Position numbers and translations under genes: made by a program. Shown here piece by piece: positions 51,817 to 60,431 of a stretch of 64,000 nt of DNA; within the stretch, counting starts at the first letter, position 1, and each line of letters starts with the position of its first letter. The notes beneath the pieces were generated by a model that worked only from the letters and a program-made list of their open reading frames with translations, was not told the origin of the DNA and ran no database searches. The stretch comes from Wohlfahrtiimonas larvae (GTDB lineage Bacteria; Pseudomonadota; Gammaproteobacteria; Cardiobacteriales; Wohlfahrtiimonadaceae), in contig NZ_BAABKE010000001.1 in assembly GCF_039543665.1 (NCBI RefSeq), positions 62,001 through 126,000 of the forward strand. The letters are read 5' to 3'.

Positions 51817-52863
51817 ATGAAAAATTTTGATCAAGAATATATGTCATTTATTGAGAGCTCTAAGTTTAATTGGGAGCATTTAAAATGTAAAACTATTTTA
51901 ATAAGTGGCGCAACAGGGTTGATAGGAAAAACGTTAGTTAACTTAATATTTAAAGCCAATCAACTATATAAATTAGATGTACAGTTGATTTGTTTAGTAA
52001 GAGATGTAGTAAAGGCTAGAACTTTATTTACAGATATGGATATAGTTTTATTGTACTCATATGACATGTGCGATGATATTCAGATCAATGAAAAAATTGA
52101 TTACATTATTCATGCTGCTAGTATGACTCAATCCCATGATTTTATAAAAAAACCAGTGGATGTGATACAAACGGCAGTAGGTAGCATAAATAATCTATTG
52201 AATTTTGCAATGGAAAATACAATATCATCTTTTGTGTATTTATCTACTATGGAAGTATATGGTAAAAACCAATTGGCTAGAAAAATTACAGAGAATGATT
52301 ATGGCTATTTGGATATAACGTCTATCCGTAATAGTTATCCAATAAGTAAGCAGTTAGCTGAAAATCTATGTTCATCTTATTATTCCCAATATAATGTTCC
52401 AACTAAAATTGCGCGTCTAACGCTAACATTTGGTCCAGGGATTGGGGAGGATGATAATCGCGTATTTGCTCAGTTTATGAGAAGTGCTATAAAGGGAGAG
52501 GATATAGTTCTACACACTGAAGGAAAAACGTGTAGGGATTATATTTATACATTAGATGCTGCCATGGCACTACTATATATATTAGTATACGGTAATAATG
52601 GTGAGGCATATAACGTTGCAAATAGTTCTACTTATTGTTCCATTAGAGAGATGGCGGAATTAATTGCAAAAGAATCTATAAATAAGGTGAGCAAAGTGGT
52701 GCTTATGCCTCCTAGTGCTGATATACTTTCATCGTATGCACCAGAAGTGGAAATTAATTTAGACACATCAAAATTAGAAAGTTTAGGATGGAAGCCTAAT
52801 TTTTCTTTTGAAGAGATGATAGAGAATACATTATCATCATTGAAATCTTCTTTAAGGCCATAG
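51817..52863 (+). CDS. NAD-dependent epimerase/dehydratase-family (extended SDR) protein
   Basis: A 348-residue extended SDR. NAD motif GATGLIGK at 31-38, YLSTMEVYG near 141-149 and catalytic Tyr174-x3-Lys178 (SYPISK) are intact; then IARLTLTFGPG and RDYIYTLDAAMALLYIL. It resembles nucleotide-sugar dehydratases/epimerases found next to TarI-like genes in streptococcal and enteric clusters, where the partner often supplies the reduced polyol phosphate. Whether it reduces a pentulose/hexulose phosphate or epimerises a sugar cannot be told. Confidence 0.78.
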   Translation: MKNFDQEYMSFIESSKFNWEHLKCKTILISGATGLIGKTLVNLIFKANQLYKLDVQLICLVRDVVKARTLFTDMDIVLLYSYDMCDDIQINEKIDYIIHAASMTQSHDFIKKPVDVIQTAVGSINNLLNFAMENTISSFVYLSTMEVYGKNQLARKITENDYGYLDITSIRNSYPISKQLAENLCSSYYSQYNVPTKIARLTLTFGPGIGEDDNRVFAQFMRSAIKGEDIVLHTEGKTCRDYIYTLDAAMALLYILVYGNNGEAYNVANSSTYCSIREMAELIAKESINKVSKVVLMPPSADILSSYAPEVEINLDTSKLESLGWKPNFSFEEMIENTLSSLKSSLRP

Positions 52864-52865
52864 TT

Positions 52866-54323
52866 TTGAATAAAGAACCTGAAAAGAAATTATGGTATGG
52901 AGTATTTTGGAGCTTCCTAGATAAAATCATCAATCAATTAGGCACTGTCTTTATCACAGTATATATTGCTCGATTAATTGGGCCTGAATCATTTGGAATG
53001 ATTGGCATGTTAACGGTCTTTATTTTACTATCAGAATGTGTACTAGGTGGTTTTTCACAAGCATTAATACAAAGAAGTCATGATTTAACTGAAGAAGATA
53101 GTTCTACTGTTTTTTATATAAATTTAGCATGGGCATTTCTGATTTATATAATTTTATATATATTAGCGCCTTATATTGCTCAGTTTTATAAATTACCAGA
53201 GCTCACAAGTATTGCAAGAATTCTCTTTTTAGTAATATTCATTAATTCATTAATGGTGGTTTTTCGAGCCCAATTGACTATAAATTTAGATTTCAGAAGC
53301 CAAACTGTTGCCGCAACTTATGGTAGTGTCCTTAGTGGAATATTAGCTGTCTATTGCGCTCATCAGGGGTATGATTATTGGTCGATTGTGATTATGTTGT
53401 TGAGTAAAAGTATTATTGTATTATTGGGGCTTTTTTATTATAGTCATTGGATACCCAAGTTATGTTTTAGTAAAAACTCATTTTTATCTTTATTTAAATT
53501 TGGGTCTTATCTTATGCTAGCTAGTATGTTAGCAACCGTAGTTAATAATTTATCTACAGTATTAGTGGGGCGTTTTTTTAATGCAACTAATGTTGGCTTT
53601 TTTACACAGGCAACTAATATTAGTAATTATGCATCTCAAGTTATTACGTCAACATTACAAAGTGTAACATACCCTGTGATGGCTTCAATAAAAGATGAAA
53701 GAGAACGTTTATTATTAGTGTATCAGCACCTAGTTGCGATTACTATGTGTATTTCTTTACCGTTATTAGTAGGTTTAGCCGCAGTATCGAAAGAGGTTGT
53801 TATCTTATTTTTGGGAAATGAATGGAGTGCGGTGATTACTGTTTTAATTGCATTATGTTTTGCTCGTGCAATTACTCCTATTAGTGCAATTAATATGAAT
53901 ATATTGAATGTAATAGGAAGATCAGATTTGTTTTTTAAAGTAGATCTTTGTAAGATTCCTATATCATTATTAGCAATTTTTATTGCTATCCCATTTGGTA
54001 TTTCAGCTTTAGCTTGGAGTTCAATTGTTACATCGCTTCTTGCTTTTTTTATTAATGCTTATTATCCAGGAAAATTATTTGGTTTTGGGGTAATGCAGCA
54101 ATTAAAAGTAGCTAAGAACTATATTTTATCCTCAGGTATTATGTATGCTATTTTATTTGCTATTTCAATAGAGAATATTTTTATATCATTATGCATAAAA
54201 ATAGTTGTTGGTATAATTGTTTATAGTTCTTTCTTATTGATTATGAAAGATGCTGTATTTATTGATTATGTATCAAAAATCAGCACATTTATGAGAGGAA
54301 TAAAACATAAAAATGAGCTTTGA
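52866..54323 (+). CDS. wzx: Wzx-type polysaccharide flippase (WzxC-like)
   Basis: A 485-residue integral membrane protein with about 12-14 helices. The start KKLWYGVFWSFLDKIINQLGTVFITVYIARLIGPESFGMIGM and the middle segment with GRFFNATNVGFFTQATNISNYASQVITSTLQSVTYPVMA match the WzxC/RfbX polysaccharide-transport family (MVF fold). It flips undecaprenyl-linked repeat units. It uses a TTG start with AAGG seven bases upstream and overlaps the next gene by 11 nt. Confidence 0.9.
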   Translation: MNKEPEKKLWYGVFWSFLDKIINQLGTVFITVYIARLIGPESFGMIGMLTVFILLSECVLGGFSQALIQRSHDLTEEDSSTVFYINLAWAFLIYIILYILAPYIAQFYKLPELTSIARILFLVIFINSLMVVFRAQLTINLDFRSQTVAATYGSVLSGILAVYCAHQGYDYWSIVIMLLSKSIIVLLGLFYYSHWIPKLCFSKNSFLSLFKFGSYLMLASMLATVVNNLSTVLVGRFFNATNVGFFTQATNISNYASQVITSTLQSVTYPVMASIKDERERLLLVYQHLVAITMCISLPLLVGLAAVSKEVVILFLGNEWSAVITVLIALCFARAITPISAINMNILNVIGRSDLFFKVDLCKIPISLLAIFIAIPFGISALAWSSIVTSLLAFFINAYYPGKLFGFGVMQQLKVAKNYILSSGIMYAILFAISIENIFISLCIKIVVGIIVYSSFLLIMKDAVFIDYVSKISTFMRGIKHKNEL

Positions 54324-55188
54324 TGATCAACCTTTAGTATCTGTTATTATTCCTTGTTATAATCATGAGCGATTTGTTCAAGAAGCCATTCAAAGTGTTG
54401 TTGATCAAGATTATCAAAATATAGAATTGATTATTATAGATGATGGTTCTAAAGATAATTCGGTACAAAAAATTGAAGAAATGCGTGAAGTATGTGAAAA
54501 ACGTTTTGTTCGTTTTGAAATTAGATATCGTCCAAATAAAGGTCTATGTAAAACTTTAAATGAAGGAATAGAATGGACAAGAGGTAAATATCTATGCACT
54601 ATGGCATCAGACGACATTTGGATGAATTATAAAATTAAAGTTCAAGTCCTATATTTGGAAGAAAATCATGAAAGTATTGGTGTATTTGGTGGTGTTAAAT
54701 TTATTGATATAGCCGGAAATATTACAACATCAGTATCACGAGAGACAAAAAAATTTAATTTTAATGATATTTTTTTACATAAACATTTGCTACCAGCTCC
54801 AACAGGTTTGTGTAGGAGAGATAAGATTGTAAATGTTGGTGGTTATGATGAAAACTTAGTAATTGAAGATTGGAGTATGTGGTTAAAACTGACTGAATAC
54901 GGTGGGTCTTTAGATTTCTTAAATGAATATTTTGCTTTTTATCGTAGGCATGATGATAATCTTTCAAGTAAAATTGATATTATGCATACTGGCCGTCTTA
55001 GTATTATTGAATTATATAAAGAGCATCCTAAATATAAGCATTCTTTATTTAATGCATATATACAGTCCTTTATGGAAACTGAAGGTAAAGATAAAAATCT
55101 CTTAAAGAAAGCTATTTTTATTTCACCCATCTTTATTTTCTCAAGAAAGTTTATGATTGCATTTAAATTATTGTTAAGAGGAATATGA
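54313..55188 (+). CDS. GT2-family glycosyltransferase
   Basis: A 291-residue GT-A enzyme: VSVIIPCYNHERFVQEAIQSVVDQDYQNIELIIIDDGSKDNS, then ASDDIWMN (DxD-like metal site) near 98. The length suggests a single catalytic domain with a short C-terminal helix region. No sugar can be assigned. It starts inside the wzx end, so the two are coupled. Very AT-rich. Confidence 0.87.
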   Translation: MSFDDQPLVSVIIPCYNHERFVQEAIQSVVDQDYQNIELIIIDDGSKDNSVQKIEEMREVCEKRFVRFEIRYRPNKGLCKTLNEGIEWTRGKYLCTMASDDIWMNYKIKVQVLYLEENHESIGVFGGVKFIDIAGNITTSVSRETKKFNFNDIFLHKHLLPAPTGLCRRDKIVNVGGYDENLVIEDWSMWLKLTEYGGSLDFLNEYFAFYRRHDDNLSSKIDIMHTGRLSIIELYKEHPKYKHSLFNAYIQSFMETEGKDKNLLKKAIFISPIFIFSRKFMIAFKLLLRGI

Positions 55189-56214
55189 TTGATATTTATG
55201 AGAGAAATTGATGATAATGCATTAGTATCCATCATTGTGCCTGTTTATAATGTTGAAAAATACATCACTAAATGTATTCAAAGCTTACTAGATCAAACAT
55301 ATAAAAATTTTGAAGCAATTATTGTAGATGATGGTAGCCTTGATAATTCAATTCAAATTGCAAAATCATTAGTTGGTGATGATTCCCGTTTTATTTTCTT
55401 AGAGAAAGAGAATGGCGGACAAGGTTCTGCTCGTAATATAGGTATAGATCATGCCACAGGTCAATATATTAGTTTTTTAGATTCAGATGATTATTTTAGT
55501 CATGATTTTTTGAAAAAAATGTTAGATCCATTACAAAAAAACGCTTTTATAGATATAACAATGTGTGGTTATCAGAGAGTTAAAGAAGATGGTTCTATAA
55601 TTGATAGTTTTATGCCAAATATTACCTACTATAAAAATAATAAGGATATATTACTATCATATGAATATATTAATTATGGTGTATGTAATAAAGTGTACCG
55701 CATGGAGGTTTGGAACAATTACCGCTTTAATACAGCCATCACTTATGAAGATAAAGAAATATTGCCTATAGTTATACATAATTGTTCTTTGCATTTAATA
55801 GATGAATATTTACATTTTTATGTTTATAGAAAAGGTTCCACTATGAATACATATTCGAGGCAGAAATCTGTATCGAGTGTTTTGTATATATATGATAAAT
55901 ATTTAGAGTTTTTAACTACAGAAAAGTTATATGAGCAATATAAAGATTATTATGAGAAGTCATATATAAAATTTTGTTTTTATAGGCAAATATCTATGTT
56001 GCTATCATTCTCTGATTCATATGTACAAGATAGTAAGTATTTAATGAAACAATTAGATCTAAATATAATTGCAAATAAAAAAATTATTAGATTATTTGGC
56101 ATGTGTTCTAAGGTTACTTTGTCATTACTTATGTTTAAAGTTTCCCCGAGATTACTTAAGTCTTTGTATGCAGTGCAACAAAAAATTAAGTCAGTTTTGA
56201 AATTTAATCAATGA
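55189..56214 (+). CDS. GT2-family glycosyltransferase (EpsJ/CpsJ-like)
   Basis: A 341-residue GT-A enzyme: VSIIVPVYNVEKYITKCIQSLLDQTYKNFEAIIVDDGS, GGQGSARNIGIDHATGQYISFLDSDD, and YEDKEILP as the acceptor-site acidic motif. The start is TTG 55189, well spaced from AGAGGAA, or the later ATG 55198, which lacks a ribosome site. It abuts the preceding stop with no gap and overlaps the next gene by 4 nt. Confidence 0.88.
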   Translation: MIFMREIDDNALVSIIVPVYNVEKYITKCIQSLLDQTYKNFEAIIVDDGSLDNSIQIAKSLVGDDSRFIFLEKENGGQGSARNIGIDHATGQYISFLDSDDYFSHDFLKKMLDPLQKNAFIDITMCGYQRVKEDGSIIDSFMPNITYYKNNKDILLSYEYINYGVCNKVYRMEVWNNYRFNTAITYEDKEILPIVIHNCSLHLIDEYLHFYVYRKGSTMNTYSRQKSVSSVLYIYDKYLEFLTTEKLYEQYKDYYEKSYIKFCFYRQISMLLSFSDSYVQDSKYLMKQLDLNIIANKKIIRLFGMCSKVTLSLLMFKVSPRLLKSLYAVQQKIKSVLKFNQ

Positions 56215-57290
56215 AAAAGAAAATAGTTTTTTTTACTGAATCAATGGAATTGATGGGTGGAATGGAAAGAGTTATTGCTTTTCTTGCCAATCAATTTCAA
56301 GATAAATATGAAGTTATTATATTAACTATGTATGGGAAAACATCACCATATTTTGATGTATATAGTACTATAGAGTCACTAGATATCCATGTTCCGCCGA
56401 CTAATATTATTTCAAAATTGAAACGATATTTTTTAACATGGTATAGACTTCGATCATACTTAAAGATACATTCAGATACTGATTATTTTATTGCTAATTC
56501 TCCAGCTTTGTGTTGCTCAACAATATTATCAGCTCTGAGTTTAGATAATAATATAAAATTTATTGCATTTGAGCATCATAAATTCTCTTTTCCAGGAAGA
56601 CTATGGCAATTTATTAGGGCAAAAAAATTTTTTAAATATCATAAAGTAATTGCTTTAACATCTACTGATAATGATAAGTATCTAGGGATTAATTGCTCCT
56701 CAGTGCATATTCCAAATGCATTATCTATTGCAATAGGGGAACAATCGAAGTTAATCCATAAAAAAATAGTTGCTGTTGGGCGTTTAGAACCAGTCAAGGG
56801 ATTTGATAAACTATTATTGGCATGGAAAAGAGTTGTAGATATTTACCCAGATTGGATGTTAGAAATAGTTGGTGCCGGTAGTGATTTTCAAAAGTTAAAA
56901 GCTTTAGCAATAAATTTAGGTATTATTAAAAATATTGTTTTTTGTGGGCATACGTTAGAAATGGCACATAAGTATACAGAGGCAAGTGCCCTAGTTTTAA
57001 GTTCACAACAAGAAGGTTTTGGGTTGGTTTTAATTGAGGCCATGGCACATGGATTACCTTGTATTAGTTTTGATTGTGATTCAGGGCCTAGAGATATTAT
57101 TGAAGATAGTAAAAATGGTTATTTGGTTGCGGATCAGAATATTACTGATATGGCTGAAAAAATTAAACAATATATTGCATTATCATATGAAGAAAAGTTG
57201 ATAATGTCACAATATGCCAAAGCAACATCTTTGCAATATATGCCAGAGATCATTATTGATCGATGGAAACAAGAAGTCTTAAATGACTAG
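56211..57290 (+). CDS. GT4-family glycosyltransferase
   Basis: A 359-residue GT-B enzyme. N-terminal FFTESMELMGGMERVIAFLANQF, central VAVGRLEPVKGFDKLLLAWKRV and donor-site SSQQEGFGLVLIEAMAHGLPCISFDCDSGPRDII (E-x7-E). The GPRDII ending is typical of the GT4 subgroup near galacturonosyl/galactosyl transferases. Last gene of the most AT-rich part of the locus; a 28-bp gap follows. Confidence 0.88.
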   Translation: MKKKIVFFTESMELMGGMERVIAFLANQFQDKYEVIILTMYGKTSPYFDVYSTIESLDIHVPPTNIISKLKRYFLTWYRLRSYLKIHSDTDYFIANSPALCCSTILSALSLDNNIKFIAFEHHKFSFPGRLWQFIRAKKFFKYHKVIALTSTDNDKYLGINCSSVHIPNALSIAIGEQSKLIHKKIVAVGRLEPVKGFDKLLLAWKRVVDIYPDWMLEIVGAGSDFQKLKALAINLGIIKNIVFCGHTLEMAHKYTEASALVLSSQQEGFGLVLIEAMAHGLPCISFDCDSGPRDIIEDSKNGYLVADQNITDMAEKIKQYIALSYEEKLIMSQYAKATSLQYMPEIIIDRWKQEVLND

Positions 57291-57318
57291 ATAAATTCAC
57301 TCGTAAGTAAATTTAATA

Positions 57319-58380
57319 ATGAAAATATTATATGTTGTGACAGGTTTGGGATTAGGTGGCGCTGAAAAGGTTGTTGCTGATTTAGCGGACCAAATGGTTT
57401 TGCGTGGTCATGTAGTTAAGATTGCTTATTTGAAAGGTGATGTTTTAGTTAAACCTAAATCAGAGCATGTTGAATTAATTTATTTAGGATTAGAGTCTGG
57501 AAAAAAATTGATCGCAGCATCACAGAAATATCGTCAATTGATTCAACAATATCATCCTGATGTTATCCATGCACATATGGTGCATGCAAATATTTTTGCG
57601 CGTTTAAATCGGATAGGATGCAAAGTCCCGAAGTTGATTTGTACGGCGCATAATTCTAACGAAGGCGGTAAAATTAGAATGTTAGCCTATCGTTATACCA
57701 ATTTTTTATCTGATTTTAATACAAATGTTAGTCAAGAGGCGGTGCAAGCTTTTATTGAAAAAGGTGCATTTACATCTCAAAATGCAGAGCATATTTATAA
57801 TGGTATTAATTTAGAAAAATTTATTTATCAAGTGTCTAAAGAACAACAGGAAAAAATTTCACTATTGTCAATTGGGCGGTTGAATGAGCAAAAAGATTAT
57901 CCTAATTTATTGAATGCATTAGTTGAAGTTTGTAAAGTATTTCCAAAGATTCATTTAAATATCGCGGGTGAAGGTGAGCTGCGTTCCGAAATAGAAGCAT
58001 TAATTGAACAATTAAAATTAAATCAATATGTTACATTGTTGGGACGTAGAGATGATGTTCCTTCATTAATGCAACAAGCTGATTTTTTTATATTGTCATC
58101 AAAATATGAAGGGTTTGGATTAGTAGTTGCAGAGGCGATGGCTTGTGGTACTTTTGTCATTGCAACAGATTGTGGTGGTGTGAGAGAAGTTATGGGTACA
58201 ACAGGTTTACTAGTATCCCCTCAAAACAGCCAAATGTTAGCAGATGCAGTTATTCATGCAATAGAGTTATCTGAAGCTGAAAGATTAGATAACAATAATG
58301 CTGCATTAGCTCATGTGAGAGAGAATTTTGATTTGAATAAAGTTGCGCAAAAATGGGAGCAAATTTATGAATCAGAATAA
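57319..58380 (+). CDS. GT4-family glycosyltransferase
   Basis: A 353-residue GT-B enzyme: VVTGLGLGGAEKVVADLADQM, HAHMVHANIFARL, LLSIGRLNEQKDYPNLLNALVEV and SSKYEGFGLVVAEAMACGTFVIATDCGGVREVM. Typical length. Codon and base usage return to that of the flanking housekeeping genes. It overlaps the next transferase by 14 nt. Confidence 0.9.
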   Translation: MKILYVVTGLGLGGAEKVVADLADQMVLRGHVVKIAYLKGDVLVKPKSEHVELIYLGLESGKKLIAASQKYRQLIQQYHPDVIHAHMVHANIFARLNRIGCKVPKLICTAHNSNEGGKIRMLAYRYTNFLSDFNTNVSQEAVQAFIEKGAFTSQNAEHIYNGINLEKFIYQVSKEQQEKISLLSIGRLNEQKDYPNLLNALVEVCKVFPKIHLNIAGEGELRSEIEALIEQLKLNQYVTLLGRRDDVPSLMQQADFFILSSKYEGFGLVVAEAMACGTFVIATDCGGVREVMGTTGLLVSPQNSQMLADAVIHAIELSEAERLDNNNAALAHVRENFDLNKVAQKWEQIYESE

Positions 58381-59533
58381 GCAAACAATTGTATTCATTG
58401 GTACAACAGCGGCAAGTGTTTATGGGTTTCGTGCAGATCTGATTCAATACTTAGTCAAACTGAATTGGCAAGTTTATACTTTAATTTGTGAGTATCATGA
58501 GTCGGAGCTCGAAAAAATTAAAGCATTAGGAGCAATTCCTGTGCCTTATCCAATGAGTCGTGGGGGATTAAATCCTTTAGCAGATTTAAAATCAATGTTC
58601 GCACTCAAAAAGATTATTGTTACGATTCAGCCAGATATCGTATTTTCGTATTTTACTAAACCTGTAATTTATGGAACATTAGCGGCAAAATTAGCAAAAA
58701 TACCTAAGATTGTTGGCATGATAGAAGGTTTAGGGACACCGTTTACAGTGCCGAAAACTGGGCAAACGGCAAAAATTAAGTTAATTCAAAAGGCGCAAGT
58801 GTTTTTATATCGCTTAGCTTTTCCATTCTTAGATAAAATTATTTTTTTGAATCCTGATGATCCTATTGATTTAATAGAAAAAAATAAAATACAACATAGA
58901 AAAGATTCGGTTGTTGTATTGGGTGCGATTGGTTTGAATTTGCAAGATTATGCATATCAGCCATGGGATGAAACACAGCCTATTTCATTTATTTTTATTG
59001 CTCGGTTATTGGCAGAAAAAGGTATTTTTGACTATGTCGCAGCTGCTAAAATCGTTAAAGCACAACACCCACATATTAAATTTACAGTGATTGGTGGGTT
59101 AGATAAAGAAAATCCTAATGCATTGAAACAGAGTGAATTGGATGAGCTTGTGGCAATGGGTATTATAGAATATCCTGGTTTTGTGACTAATGTTGCTGAA
59201 TATATACGAGAGAGTGCCGTTTTTGTTTTACCTTCATATTATCGTGAAGGTGTGCCAAGAAGTACACAAGAAGCGATGGCAATTGGTCGTCCAGTTATTA
59301 CGACAGATGTACCTGGGTGCAGAGAGACTGTTATAGATGGCACGAATGGATTTTTAGTGGATAAATGGGATCCCGAGGCTTTGGCAGAAAAAATGATTTA
59401 TTTTATAGAAAATTCTTCTCATATCAATAGAATGGGCAAAGAAAGCCGTGAATTTGCTGAAGAAAAATTTGATGCTGACAAAGTGAATCGAAAATTGTGT
59501 AAACTATTAGGTATTGAAATTTCTGAACAATAG
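58367..59533 (+). CDS. GT4-family glycosyltransferase (PglA/WbnH-like)
   Basis: A 388-residue GT-B enzyme: TIVFIGTTAASVYGFRADLIQYL, DIVFSYFTKPVIYGTLAAKLAKIPKIVGMIEGLG, SFIFIARLLAEKGIFDYVAAAKIV and PSYYREGVPRSTQEAMAIGRPVITTDVPGCRETV. The REGVPRSTQEAMA motif is typical of N-acetylgalactosaminyl- or fucosaminyl-type transferases such as PglA, which act early on undecaprenyl-linked sugars. The frame runs upstream to TTG 58343, but GGAG precedes ATG 58367. Confidence 0.88.
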   Translation: MNQNKQTIVFIGTTAASVYGFRADLIQYLVKLNWQVYTLICEYHESELEKIKALGAIPVPYPMSRGGLNPLADLKSMFALKKIIVTIQPDIVFSYFTKPVIYGTLAAKLAKIPKIVGMIEGLGTPFTVPKTGQTAKIKLIQKAQVFLYRLAFPFLDKIIFLNPDDPIDLIEKNKIQHRKDSVVVLGAIGLNLQDYAYQPWDETQPISFIFIARLLAEKGIFDYVAAAKIVKAQHPHIKFTVIGGLDKENPNALKQSELDELVAMGIIEYPGFVTNVAEYIRESAVFVLPSYYREGVPRSTQEAMAIGRPVITTDVPGCRETVIDGTNGFLVDKWDPEALAEKMIYFIENSSHINRMGKESREFAEEKFDADKVNRKLCKLLGIEISEQ

Positions 59534-59552
59534 ATTTATTGAAGTGAGCACT

Positions 59553-60431
59553 ATGATCAAAAAAGCTATCCTCCCTGTTGCCGGCCTTGGCACACGTTTT
59601 TTACCTGCAAGTAAGGCTATTCCTAAAGAAATGGTCACCGTTGTTGATCGCCCTGCAATTGAGTATGTTGTGCGTGAAGCTGTTGCAGCGGGGATTGAAC
59701 AAATTATTTTAGTGACACATAGTTCAAAGGCATCCATTGAAAACCATTTTGATCGTAATTTTGAATTAGAACATTCCTTAAAGCAAAAGAATAAATTGGA
59801 TCTATTGGCTGAGATTACAAATATAGTGCCTGAACATGTAAGCATCATTAGTGTCCGCCAACCTGAACCATTGGGATTAGGACATGCTGTTTTATGTGCC
59901 AAAGATGTGATTGGTGAGGATGACTTTGTTGTATTGTTGCCAGATGTCTTGGTAAAAAATCAAGTGCATCATAATGATTTGACTAATATGATTAAACGCT
60001 ATGAAGAAAGTAATGCTGCACAAATTATGGTGGAAAGTGTACCTGATCATTTGGTAGATCAATATGGCATTGTGGATGTTGCGAGTATCCCAAGTGAAGG
60101 GCAGAGTGAAGTGATGCGTGGTATTGTAGAAAAACCTGCGATAGGTATAGCGCCTTCGAATCTTTCAGTAATTGGTCGTTATATTTTACCTGCACGAATT
60201 ATGCAATTATTAGAAAAAACACCACGCGGTGCAGGTAATGAGATTCAGCTAACAGATGCTATTGCAATGTTGCAGAAAGAAGCGAATATTGAAGCTTACC
60301 GCATGCAAGGGCAAACTTTTGATTGTGGAAGTAAGTTAGGCTATTTGAAAGCAGTTTTACACTATGGTGTGGATCACCCTGTGTTAGGTGATGAGTTTAA
60401 ATCGATGATTAAAGCGTTGGATTTATCATGA
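59553..60431 (+). CDS. galU: UTP-glucose-1-phosphate uridylyltransferase
   Basis: A 292-residue enzyme making UDP-glucose. KAILPVAGLGTRFLPASKAIPKEMVTVVDRPAIEYVVREAV is the signature; LGHAVLCAKDVIGEDDFVVLLPDVL and GNEIQLTDAI follow. The frame extends upstream to 59514, but the recognised N-terminus begins at ATG 59553 after GAAGTGAG. Opens the precursor-supply module at the right end of the locus. Overlaps the Ugd-like gene by 4 nt. Confidence 0.96.
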   Translation: MIKKAILPVAGLGTRFLPASKAIPKEMVTVVDRPAIEYVVREAVAAGIEQIILVTHSSKASIENHFDRNFELEHSLKQKNKLDLLAEITNIVPEHVSIISVRQPEPLGLGHAVLCAKDVIGEDDFVVLLPDVLVKNQVHHNDLTNMIKRYEESNAAQIMVESVPDHLVDQYGIVDVASIPSEGQSEVMRGIVEKPAIGIAPSNLSVIGRYILPARIMQLLEKTPRGAGNEIQLTDAIAMLQKEANIEAYRMQGQTFDCGSKLGYLKAVLHYGVDHPVLGDEFKSMIKALDLS

